Shown here piece by piece: positions 49,746 to 59,200 of a stretch of 64,000 bases of DNA (within the stretch, counting starts at the first letter, position 1; every line of letters starts with the position of its first letter). Source of the DNA: Hermatobates lingyangjiaoensis. Lineage: Eukaryota > Arthropoda > Insecta > Hemiptera > Hermatobatidae. The stretch covers positions 1,293,001 through 1,357,000 of the forward strand of contig JAPFBL010000105.1 in the NCBI GenBank assembly GCA_026182355.1, in the 5' to 3' direction. A model generated the notes under the pieces. It was given only the letters and a program-made list of their open reading frames with translations. It ran no database searches and was not told the DNA's origin. A program made the position numbers and the translations under genes.

Positions 49746-49788
49746 GACTCTGACGAAGACCGCTTGTTACGGTTGAAAGATCTTAGTC
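49746..49788 (+). ncRNA. Hammerhead ribozyme, PLE family 1
   Basis: Complete motif on the plus strand, identical to 16436-16478 and 25 bases from its mirror copy. Confidence 0.84.
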
Positions 49789-49969
49789 TTGTTTTCCCAT
49801 TTCTTATTGTGGTTTGATCATTAAATTAATATAAGTATACATTTAGTATAAGTTCTATACTATATATTTTTTATACTATACATAGTTTATACTATATATT
49901 TTAAACTATATATATATAATAGTATATATATATACTATTATACATTTAGTATAATTTAGTATAAGTGCA

Positions 49970-50087
49970 ACATATAATAAATAGTGATGTCTAACAGTAG
50001 CTTTTCTCAAATTATACATGAAGTTAACCCTGAAGAAAGAAAATCAGCTAGGATATTTGAAAAACTCCATAAAAAAAGGTGCATGCA
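49970..50087 (+). repeat. Outer inverted arm, right
   Basis: Mirror of 49419-49575, somewhat diverged and with a short deletion. On the plus strand it encodes SFSQIIHEVNPEERK and LHKK. Confidence 0.75.
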
Positions 50088-50472
50088 GTCAAGTCAATTG
50101 ATTTATATTTAGTAATTTATACAATTAGGTATTTTGAATACCTAACAGATTTAGTGAAATTTTGTTCAATAGTTACCTGCTTATCAGCTGTACAGAGTCG
50201 GTTATTAACGGGTTTCATTGAATAGTTTAAGAGTCATTACTAGTTCAGAAATGAAAATGTAATAGTTCCTTCAATTGCCAATACTCCTACTTATGTAAGT
50301 ACATTGTAAAAAAACTTTGTTTTTATAGTTAGACTCCATCTTTTTCTCTTTTTTATTATTCTGTCATTGTTATCCTAATACTTAAGATTGTATTTAATTT
50401 TCATAGTGTACTTCTTTTGTTTGTGTTTTAAAAATGTACGTATTAAAATTCTTGTTTTCCTCTGTTTGTAGG

Positions 50473-50513
50473 CCTATGAAAAAGATTTTGAATAAAATCG
50501 AAACGTCGGCAAT
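50473..50513 (+). ncRNA. Hammerhead-like PLE terminal motif, non-canonical core
   Basis: GCC/GGC can form helix I, GATTTT/AAAATC helix II, and GAAACGTC provides the 3' core. The 5' core reads TATGAAAAA rather than CTGANGA. Degenerate relatives lie at 47370-47405 and 57187-57222. Confidence 0.4.
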
Positions 50514-50621
50514 GAGAGTTTGAATTAAAAAGTGGAAGAAACTGACCGCATCCCGATCAATCATTTTTTAGTTGTATATATATATATAATAAAATAATAT
50601 ATATATTATTATCTTTATGAC

Positions 50622-50654
50622 AAATGTAGATCCGGGTCCCCCTAACATGGCGAC
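50622..50654 (+). repeat. Terminal inverted repeat, left
   Basis: 33 bp that pair with 51481-51517. The shared parts are AAATGTAGATCCGGGT, CCCC and ATGGCGAC. Confidence 0.85.
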
Positions 50655-50956
50655 TGGCTAATAGCTGGGAGACAGTCGGTTGGGAATCGATTATCGATAT
50701 CTACTATTGATATTGGAGTCAGTCGATGTTATTTGCGCATGTCAATATTCCAGAGCAATTCTTCATTTTAATTGGTCAATTGTTCAAACTACCGGCAAAA
50801 ACAGGAACTAAATACCTCTTCATAACCTTCTTACACGCTCCATGTGGTTTAGTTTGTGCCTCTTTTTTTCCCCTTGCTTCCAAATTAGCCAGCTTATTTC
50901 TTTTTTTGGGTATGGAACCTTTAGGTTTGTTTTTTTTTACACGATTGATGGTGCTA

Positions 50957-51204
50957 GTGCGGAACGTGTGATTGTTTAGCAGATGAGGGCTTCAGGCATC
51001 TCACAGTCAATCATTCCCTTCATTTTAAAAACCCTGAAAATGAAGTGCATACTAATGCAATTGAGGGAACATGGTCTGCCCATAAAAAGGAGTCTGTCTA
51101 ATCGGACCGTCAGAGATCAGTTTGACTCGTACCTCGCGGAGTACATGTGGAGACGAGTTCATTCAGATACTGACGATTTGATGAGAGCTTTTTTAGTGAT
51201 TTGA
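50957..51204 (+). pseudogene. IS1595/ISXO2-like (Merlin) transposase, C-terminal remnant
   Basis: One frame reads CLADEGFRHLTVNHSLHFK, then EVHTNAIEGTWSAHKK. After a frameshift near 51085, a second reads RSLSNRTVRDQFDSYLAEY, then MWRRVHSDTDD. This order (GFxHLTVNHS, then TxxIEGTW with the last catalytic Glu, then YLAEYMWRR) is characteristic of the DDE domain of IS1595-like/Merlin transposases, which are widespread in arthropods. The N-terminal half with the first catalytic Asp was not recognised. It ends at a TGA at 51202-51204. Confidence 0.8.
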
Positions 51205-51480
51205 TGAGAGGTTAGTCATAATATCCCTTTCTGGTTTTTTTTTTATTTCCATTCAACAAATTTTATAATAGTATCTCGTATACACATTGTCTTTTACTAT
51301 TTCATACTTCCCTTTCTATTTTATAACCTTTATATTATCTTATTCTTCATTTTTTAATATTTCGCATTAAAAAAATTCATTTTAATTAATTTCAATCTAT
51401 TTACGTTTATGACGTCATATACTTGTCAATTAGAACAATATATCGATACATAAACCCTCAATATGTCGGATTTATTTCAA

Positions 51481-51517
51481 GTCGCCATATTTACAAGGGG
51501 CACCCGGATCTACATTT
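51481..51517 (-). repeat. Terminal inverted repeat, right
   Basis: Inverse of 50622-50654 with a four-base length difference in the middle. Confidence 0.85.
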
Positions 51518-51640
51518 CTACCATATAGCCTAATTATCAACAAATATATAATTGTTGATTCAATAATAAAACAATATATAATTGTTTCAACTATTCCTTA
51601 TATAAATTTAAATTTGTTTCTTTAAAATTTTGACCAAAAT

Positions 51641-51681
51641 TATACCTGAGGATGACTACTGTACAGTCGAAAGCTTGTAAG
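51641..51681 (+). ncRNA. Hammerhead ribozyme, PLE family 3
   Basis: CTGAGGA and GAAA form a complete core. GACT/AGTC forms helix II with a seven-base loop, and AGCT is a self-complementary minimal helix III with cleavage after U. ATAC pairs with GTA in helix I for three pairs. It lies just upstream of a PLE-like N-terminal remnant. Confidence 0.7.
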
Positions 51682-51748
51682 TAAATATATATTGGTTGCT
51701 AATTCGTTAAACTTGTCATGATATGTTAACCCAACTGGTAAAGTTTAA

Positions 51749-51852
51749 ATGTCTCTGGCAAAATTAATTTGGGATTTACCCCAAAATGAAAGAAAAAAAA
51801 TCAGAAAATTAGAGATAGTCAGTAAAAAAGTCGTAAATGCAGAGGCTGCTGC

Positions 51853-51889
<37 letters not shown>

Positions 51890-52000
51890 TGTATGATGGC
51901 AGCAAATCCTCACGTGAAAGTTGTTCATAAATTGGAGCAGACCAGCTTTAAAGTCGTTAACGCAGAGCCTGCTGTGCACTTTAATGAAATATATATATAT
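51749..52000 (+). pseudogene. Two PLE N-terminal-like remnants interrupted by TA repeats
   Basis: The frame encodes RKLEIVSKKVVNAEAA, a TA microsatellite, then EQTSFKVVNAEPAVHFNE and another TA run. Both resemble the remnant at 49257-49385. The microsatellite inside the frame has expanded, so this is not a gene. Confidence 0.4.
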
Positions 52001-52111
52001 ATATATATATCACAAACCTTAGACTAGAACCAGTGCCAATAAAACTGAAATGAATATATATATATATATATATATATCAATGATCAAACCACAATAAGAA
52101 ATGGGAAACAA

Positions 52112-52154
52112 GACTAAGATCATTCAACCGTAACAAGCGGTCTTCGTCAGAGTC
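52112..52154 (-). ncRNA. Mutated hammerhead, PLE family 1
   Basis: The 3' core reads GAAT instead of GAAA, which loses the conserved A15.1-U16.1 pair. Probably inactive. Confidence 0.7.
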
Positions 52155-52163
52155 AAAACCCAA

Positions 52164-52202
52164 CTGACGAAGACCAGTTGTTACGGTTGAAAGATCTTAG
52201 TC
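52164..52202 (+). ncRNA. Truncated hammerhead, PLE family 1
   Basis: CTGACGA through AGTC is kept, but the 5' strand of helix I is gone (CAA in place of GACT). Confidence 0.6.
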
Positions 52203-52343
52203 TTGTTTCCCATTTGTTACTGTGGTTTGATCATTGATTGTAATTTCGGTTGAAAGATCTTAGTCTTGTTTTCCCATTTCTTATTGTGGTTTGATCATTG
52301 ATATATATATATATTCAGTTTCAATGACTGTTTCCGTGTACAG

Positions 52344-52456
52344 GTCCTTAGGCAGATTGATGAGACTATTTCGAAAGTCACTCTGAGAGCTTCAGAAGAA
52401 GCACTTATTAGTCTTCTGGGCGGTAGATCTGCTCCTGGGCTTAACCTTAATCGTTG
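52344..52456 (+). other. Open segment of unknown origin
   Basis: After GTGTACAG, a frame of about 37 codons reads VLRQIDETISKVTLRASEE and ends LLGGRSAPGLNLNR before TGA at 52454-52456. Its composition looks protein-like and it may be the end of a mobile-element protein. I cannot name the family. Confidence 0.25.
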
Positions 52457-53192
52457 ATTGTTCCTTTATTTATTTTTTAAATTAATTAATTTTATTTATT
52501 TATTCTATAAGTTGCTATTAGCTTTTAATTTTATTTCAGTTAAATATTTTCATTCATTTAATTTTTATTTGGCTTTTATTTCTTTATCTTTCTTGTTTCC
52601 CTTTCCTCCGAAAGTTGGCTACAATGTTTAAGTGCTTCAGGATTATGGTTCAAATCTTGGCCAAGGCCAAAACTTTTTATGTAAGAGACGAGAATTCTTG
52701 AGTATCTTCTTCCTTTATAGGGAGCAAAGCAGTCGCCGAGCTAGTACAATGCCAGGTGCACTTGGAAAAGCACTACTCCAACAAACTAACACATTGATAA
52801 TAAGGTAACAGATAGAGGCGATGTTTTGAAGCTGATAACATGATGTACCCATAACTGAAATAGCACCAAAGAACAAATGCACAACACTTTCCTCTCCTAG
52901 AATAGGACTGAATTTGAAATCCTATGGTGGTGAGACAAACAAACTAAGATAACTTTAAAGTTGAAATAAACAAATTACTAATTGCACAAACTACTAGTAA
53001 AAAATTACATGCGCTTTTTTAAATATATAACTTTCATTTTTATCATATTCAATTAGTTTTGTAATAAGGTGAAAGTAACTCTGGACGCTACTGATAACGA
53101 CCAAGGTCAAGGTAACTGGTTGACATGCGCTCTCCGGACTAGTCTTTAACCGGCAAATACGAGCTGTCCCAATCAGTTTATTTCTTCCAGCC

Positions 53193-53205
53193 ATGTCTAA
53201 ATGTG
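53193..53205 (+). CDS. SELENBP1: SELENBP1 coding exon 1
   Basis: Thirteen coding bases (MSKC plus one base) before a GTGAGG donor. The tiny first coding exon matches the family N-terminus and joins exon 2 to give GCG in phase. Confidence 0.85.
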
Positions 53206-56200
53206 GTGAGGTCTTCTTTTATTTTTCATTGCATTCTTTGAATAATTTTATTTTTAATTTTGATTGCATGCACATATTAACTGCTAATTGTCGACTAAGT
53301 GGATTATGAATCGAATTCTGTGATTGCATGAACAGTAATATCACTATTATTAAATGTGTTAAATTTAGAAGCAATTGCCAAACGAAATAATTTTTCCTTC
53401 TCCAACTTTAAAAAAAGAAATGATCATCATTCTTGCCTGCCAATATCCCCGTTTTCTTAGTTTTACTGTATCACCAATTTTACTAAGTGACAACAGAGCT
53501 TTGAGGTCTTGATCACTTCTCCGGCTTATTATTTTAAAATTTTATCATGTGGCCTTAACTCTTAGATCAGTATTTTATATTTACAGATAAAATGTGGTTA
53601 TTTCTTTTAGAAATTCATAATAAAAAAATTCATTCTAAATAAAATTAATAAAATATCGTACATATTAAACAAAAAGAATAAATTCCAACCAAATTATGAT
53701 AAAAAGAAAATAAGAAAAAACAAAATAAAAAATAAGTTGTAATAGTTTAAAAAAAATAGTGATTTTGTAAATCTTAGGTAGTATAATACTTTAAAACATC
53801 AGTAAAACAAAAAGTTATCTTTCATCTGTAAAAGTAAAATTTTAAATAAACTATTAACTGAAAATAAACTTTTTTTTTAGCAATAATAATAATAATAATA
53901 ATAACAACTAATACAATTATATTTAAATTTACTAAATATCCTTTAAGAATAGGAATAATTTTAATTATCATAACAATAAATTTATCATTAATAATATATT
54001 CTCCTTCGATATCATATATTTTAATTATTCCAATATTAGGAGGAATAGACGATACTAATAATTAGACAAGACAGACTCCTGTAGGTCGTCCCGTCTTGGT
54101 TGACATCAATACCTAGACGCCATGTCAGAGGGCCCTGTCAGTACTCGGTATATTTCAGGCCTTTTCAAGTACATTGTAACTTTCTACAGTAGAAAATATA
54201 TACCAATTCATAAAAAAGGTTACATAGTTTGGTGAGTAAAACTACGCAGAATAGAAAATAAATACAAAGTTGATATGTAATTTGTATTTGCTCTTGGCAA
54301 ATTTTACATTTGCTCTTAATAATTATTTGCAGGGCATTTTTAATTAAGTACGAATATTCAATATATTTAGAAAATTATTTCTAATAGAGTTTACCGTAGG
54401 TTGTAGAACGGAGTATTTCTCAGTAATTTTTAATTTAGAAAAGTTCTTTCTATTTAATTATTGACAGGTCAAATTAATTAAATGTTCAATACAATTGCTG
54501 ATTTGAAAATGTTGCACTTATTTATCTCCATATATATGAGAAGAATTTAAAACAACATGAATCTACTTCAGGTTTTACAAACCATTTTAGAGATTTTATT
54601 CCTTCAAATAGTGTTTTCTACCAATAATCCTATATTCAGGATTTGTGTGTTATATCTATACCTTTACACTGGTTTAATATCTTCGTCATTCAACTGTTGA
54701 AGACAAGATATTATATCATGACTGTTGCTTATATCATGAATAAGGATAAATCTGTGTCCTTTCGCCCTTAGACGATTAATATAACAAGAACGTTCTTTGT
54801 TTATATTTGAAGTGATTATTTAACAGTGAATTTTCTAATTTAATAGTGTTCTTTTGAATGATATACTCCGCTTTATATGAGTTAAAGTTTGTAGCAATTT
54901 TATTATAACATACTACTTTTGTAAAATATAAATATGAAATTTCAACCGTTTGTGTCAGTTAAAAATATAAAAATAGTTTCATTATAGACATAAAATACTC
55001 AAAGTTTCCAAGATTTGATATGCTCAAAAAGTAGGGTTTTTTTTTTATTTTAACCAAGGGCTGTTTGCATGTTCAATTTTGTTATGATTAGCCAAACTCC
55101 TACAAAAAAGTATCCTTATTTATGACTTTATAATGGTCACAGTGATGAAATAGAGGAATGGAATGCTGGAGGATGCAGTAGTAACAAGACTACTTCATTG
55201 TTCTTGGATGAGCAATCGATAATAATAATGTTCTATGCTGGCTGATAGGGTGAAGACGTTTTCACCTTGTACTCAATATAAAGTGTAACTCATTGCTTGA
55301 TTCGACCATATGTAATACTCGATTACTGTTTCAGGTTGTGGCCCAGGATTTGGTACTCCAAAAGAGGCAACTGGAGGTCCTCGAGAAACTATTGTTTACG
55401 TTCTCTGCATTCAAACAGACCCGAACAAACCTGACTACCTGAGCACCGTTGATGTTGATCCCAAGAGCTCCACTTACTCTCAAGTAAATATACTCAGTCT
55501 AGACAACTCTCACAGAAACTATCTTCAACCTGGTTGAGTTATATGTCAACTCAGAAACAGTAACTGGACATTGATTACTCTCAGTCGTTTAACCTAATGC
55601 TCTTACTCTCGAAAAAGCTGTGTTAACTACTCCATGAAGGGTTACTAATGAAATAAATTGACTTTGTTACCTTAAATAAAGGCTATCTTCGGGATACAGT
55701 TTATTTTTTTTACTATAAATTTTCTTTAAGTTCAAATTAATAATAATAACAAATGAACGTTTTCAACTGTCAACAAAAAAGGAAAACCTTTAAAAATTTA
55801 ACTTCTCTTTCATTTAAATTGATAAATTAACGTAATCCTTTTACCATTTAGATTTGTGGTGTTCCTATCAAGCGTCGATCTATTTATCAGAAATTCATGA
55901 TTATAGAAATTATTTATGTGTAAGTATTCAAGGCACATTAAATTCCTTGTAGTGCTGATATTCCAAAACACTCACTGAAACGGATTGATTCAGTAAATGT
56001 TTGTTCTATAGTGGCATTTGTATTTTTTATTTTCAAATTTTGAATACCCATATATATAGTTGCACACACTAAAATGTATATCCTGGATATGAAATTTTTA
56101 AAGGTATTCAATAAATGTCTAATTGTACAAAGCATTGTTCAATTATTAAGTGTTCTGAGCCCAGATCTAATATTTACCAAAATGGACCTGGCCTTCTGGT

Positions 56201-59200
56201 ATACTGATAATTCTGGAGCCATGGCTCCTGGAATGCGCTAATGTAACGATATGAATCACGAGGTAAATACGCATATGAGCGTAATCGGTACAATGTATTT
56301 GCTTGTGAATATACCATACTTGAAACATGTATTGTTTCACCTTGTTCCTTTCTTTTGTAATTAAGGGTCTTGCTATTCATTTCGTACATATATCTGCTGT
56401 AATACAATCTCTAGCTAGAATTGAATGTCTGGTATCATTCCTAAATTTAGTTGTTTGATAAGTTCTGACTGGCACTGTTCACTTCTTATCAATTGTTTTC
56501 CCTGTATACTCAGGTCTCCTTAGCACTGGCTATCAAACAACTATTATATTTTGCTGTAGCATTTTATAGAATATTTTTGACGTTGTAGGTTATACATAGG
56601 TTGCCAGTAAATCACAACAAAGATGAAATGCATCACTTTGGTTGGAATGCGTGCAGCAGCTGTCACGGTGATGATACGAAAAAGAGAGATAAGTTGATTA
56701 TACCCTGTCTGGGAAGTGACAGGATTTACATCGTCGATACCTCCAACGAAAGGTCTCCCACCATTTACAAGGTCAGTCCTCCTGAAGACACATTTCTGAT
56801 GTAACAGTTCTGCATGAAGCACTTAGTGAAAACAGTGGTCGCTCTGGAACAGTTGTTTACAACAAAATAAAAACTAATCAAGGGTTATATGTCTCTTGAA
56901 ATGTAAACAGCAGTGATAAAATCCCCTTTAGTGGACTTTAATATCTGTAGCCATTAGGAGAAGAAGTGATTACTTCATAGGCAAGGCGAAATATAGAAAT
57001 AAAATGTATCAATAATCGATCAGTTTTTGAGGTTCAGACCAATGTAGTTTTGAAATAGGAAAACTACTAACTATTACATTATAGGTTTAAAATAAAGTGT
57101 ATTTAGGAATATAAATATTAAACAAATTATCTAGCTTAAAGAGAAAGGTCTCACTGAAACTTTCTAATATTTCGCATTTTAGTTTATGTAAAAGGTTTTA
57201 AATAAAATCCGAAACGTTTTAAACTTTTGATTCCTGATATATATTTTTTTTTATTCAATGATAATGTTCATACTTTATCAAGATTTACATATGCATATTT
57301 TATCTACTTGCCTTATTATTTATATCTTATCTTACGGTTATCTTCTTGAGTTACTGCTTTTCATTTAAACAGATCACTAATTCTCTTTATGATTATAAAA
57401 GTCAAACTACAGAAGTGCTTTCCCTTGGCTTTTCTGTTTGTTTTTCTTAATACTATTGATTATTTCTGTAGTTGTTTCACTTCTAATATTTAAAACATTA
57501 AATGTTTTATTGTGTATATTTCACATCATTTGGAATTCATTTGATTGTTTCCAAAATTATTCATGATTGCATCTTATATTTATTAAGGATCATATATAAT
57601 TCTTAATTCATAAAGGCTAAATTATTCTGTAAGTCATTTGTGTTTTTGGAGAATTCAAATAGAATTTTAATATTAGCAATACCTTTTTTTTTCAGCTAAA
57701 CTAGAAATGCTCTTGACTATTTTACTACTTTGCAGTATTGGACAAGAATTCATAACAAATAAGATTTGTTACCTCTCATTAACATATATTTTTAATTAAA
57801 TCACCAATGAAATAAATGGAATTAATGATTTTATTGGACGGATTATCAATAGGTGAAGTAAAATTTAGGTTGTTATTATATAAACCATGTATTTTAGAGT
57901 TGGTTTGAGAATAAACATAATAAATATAATTACAAGATAATAAACATAATTACATATTAGATGATACGATATATATTATGTCATTTGTTTTTAAATTTGT
58001 TAAAATATATTTTCTTTTAAATATTCTTGAGGGGCTATGGAACTTTTGTAATGAGTACTAATTATTCCAAATTGATAATTGTTTGTTATTTTAATTTTAA
58101 AAATAACTATACTTGTAATAAATTACATATATTTATCACTGAGATTTTAATAACATGAAGATAAAGGCATTTGACCAGCCACTACTTGATCTTTTTGATG
58201 TTTATATTGCCCTTTCAATAATTCAAAATGTTAAAACGATTGTCAAAAATGAAAACATTAATTCAAAATAATTGCACTCAATTATAATCATAAACTACTC
58301 ACACAAAAATAATTCTCAATGTGTCATTATGCTTTTGAAAAAACAGAAGAGCGGGGAAAAAACCAAATTCGTTTTGGTATAACATCCCTTACTATAATGC
58401 AAAATTATCCAAAAACAAAAGGGCACATTTTCATATGTAGGACAATTTTCATTAAGATTTGTTAAACTCTTGGAAACACCCAAAAATATTGAATTTGGGT
58501 AAAATAGATTTAAATATTAATATTATTAACAATATTGAACATGCGTTCTGGCAATCTCAACATGTCTATTACATATCTTTCTGTATTGATAACCATTTTT
58601 TCGTGTACACTATATGTTTTGCACACTACAAACAAAATGAAAGTTAAAAAGATAGAAAAAGTTTATGGTAATTAATTATCTTGGTTTAAAAAGTTAATTT
58701 AAACTAACTAAATAAATATTGATATAGCTTATCGACCACTGACTCTGCAACTGCAAAATAGATTTTGAGGATTAGGTCCAAGAAATAATTATTTCGGGTT
58801 ACACGCCGAAAATTATTCGATATTATCAAGGCTAAAATAACTTCTTAAAAATAATAACACTATAAATTTTTAGTTTTCTTTTACTTTGTTTGCGTTTGTT
58901 GCTTGATGTATTTTTTTGTTTTCTGTTAGTTGATATTCTGTTGAGTCATTTGTTTATAGTAATACTTATTTTTTTCAATCAATTCTTTTTAGCCTTGAGA
59001 ATGCTAAACAACTTTCCGCGAAACGTTGGCGTGTAATCTGGAGTAATTTATTTTTGAACCTAATCCTCAAAAACCTATTTTGTGTTTAACTAAATATACC
59101 TACTACATTTGGGCTTAGTTTAATAACTATTATTGTGGTCTATTATATATATTACAACTATTATATATATTATTATAATTTACATGAATGCCTTTGTACA

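Larger units (their letters stand above)
49605..49822. mobile_element. Near-perfect palindrome of two PLE family 1 ends
   Basis: Two roughly 95-bp arms, each running from CAGTTGGG/CCTAACTGAG to the TGATCAAACC outer end, face away from a centre near 49733. They are identical over almost all positions. An outer layer of PLE-derived inverted repeats (49419-49575 and 49970-50087) surrounds them. Confidence 0.88.
50622..51517 (+). mobile_element. Deleted DNA transposon of the Merlin (IS1595-like) type
   Basis: The ends are terminal inverted repeats: AAATGTAGATCCGGGT and onward at 50622-50654 match the inverse of 51481-51517, including ATGGCGAC at the inner end. Inside lies the C-terminal part of an IS1595-type transposase. 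At 896 bp the element is too short for a full transposase gene, so it is an internally deleted, non-autonomous copy. A clear target duplication was not found, perhaps through decay in the flanking TA-rich DNA. Confidence 0.8.
52075..52302. mobile_element. Cluster of three PLE family 1 ends
   Basis: A minus-oriented end (52078-52160), a plus-oriented end (52160-52240) and a further plus-oriented fragment (52245-52302) follow one another between TA runs. It looks like a decayed version of the palindromes at 37.4 and 49.7 kb. Confidence 0.82.
53667..54065 (+). other. Nuclear copy of mitochondrial DNA (NUMT) in SELENBP1 intron 1
   Basis: Four mitochondrial genes follow one another without gaps in the ancestral arthropod order: nad4L(-), trnT(+), trnP(-), nad6(+). 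nad4L begins two bases from trnT, and trnP follows trnT by two bases. nad6 is cut off after the LGGM motif, where non-mitochondrial, GC-richer sequence starts. ATA codons are used as Met and AGA as Ser, as in invertebrate mitochondria. Confidence 0.85.
53206..55334 (+). other. SELENBP1 intron 1
   Basis: 2.1 kb. Holds the NUMT. The rest, including a hairpin-forming ATATCTT...AAGATAT near 54679-54713, shows no gene. Confidence 0.85.

Noticed and set aside
52617..52675. Box B-like GGTTCAAATCT that could suggest a tRNA or SINE
   Set aside because: No matching box A, acceptor stem or cloverleaf could be drawn.
54675..54715. Hairpin ATATCTT...AAGATAT with CGTCATTCAACTG, resembling a PLE end
   Set aside because: No CTGANGA/GAAA pair on either strand; kept only as a hairpin note.
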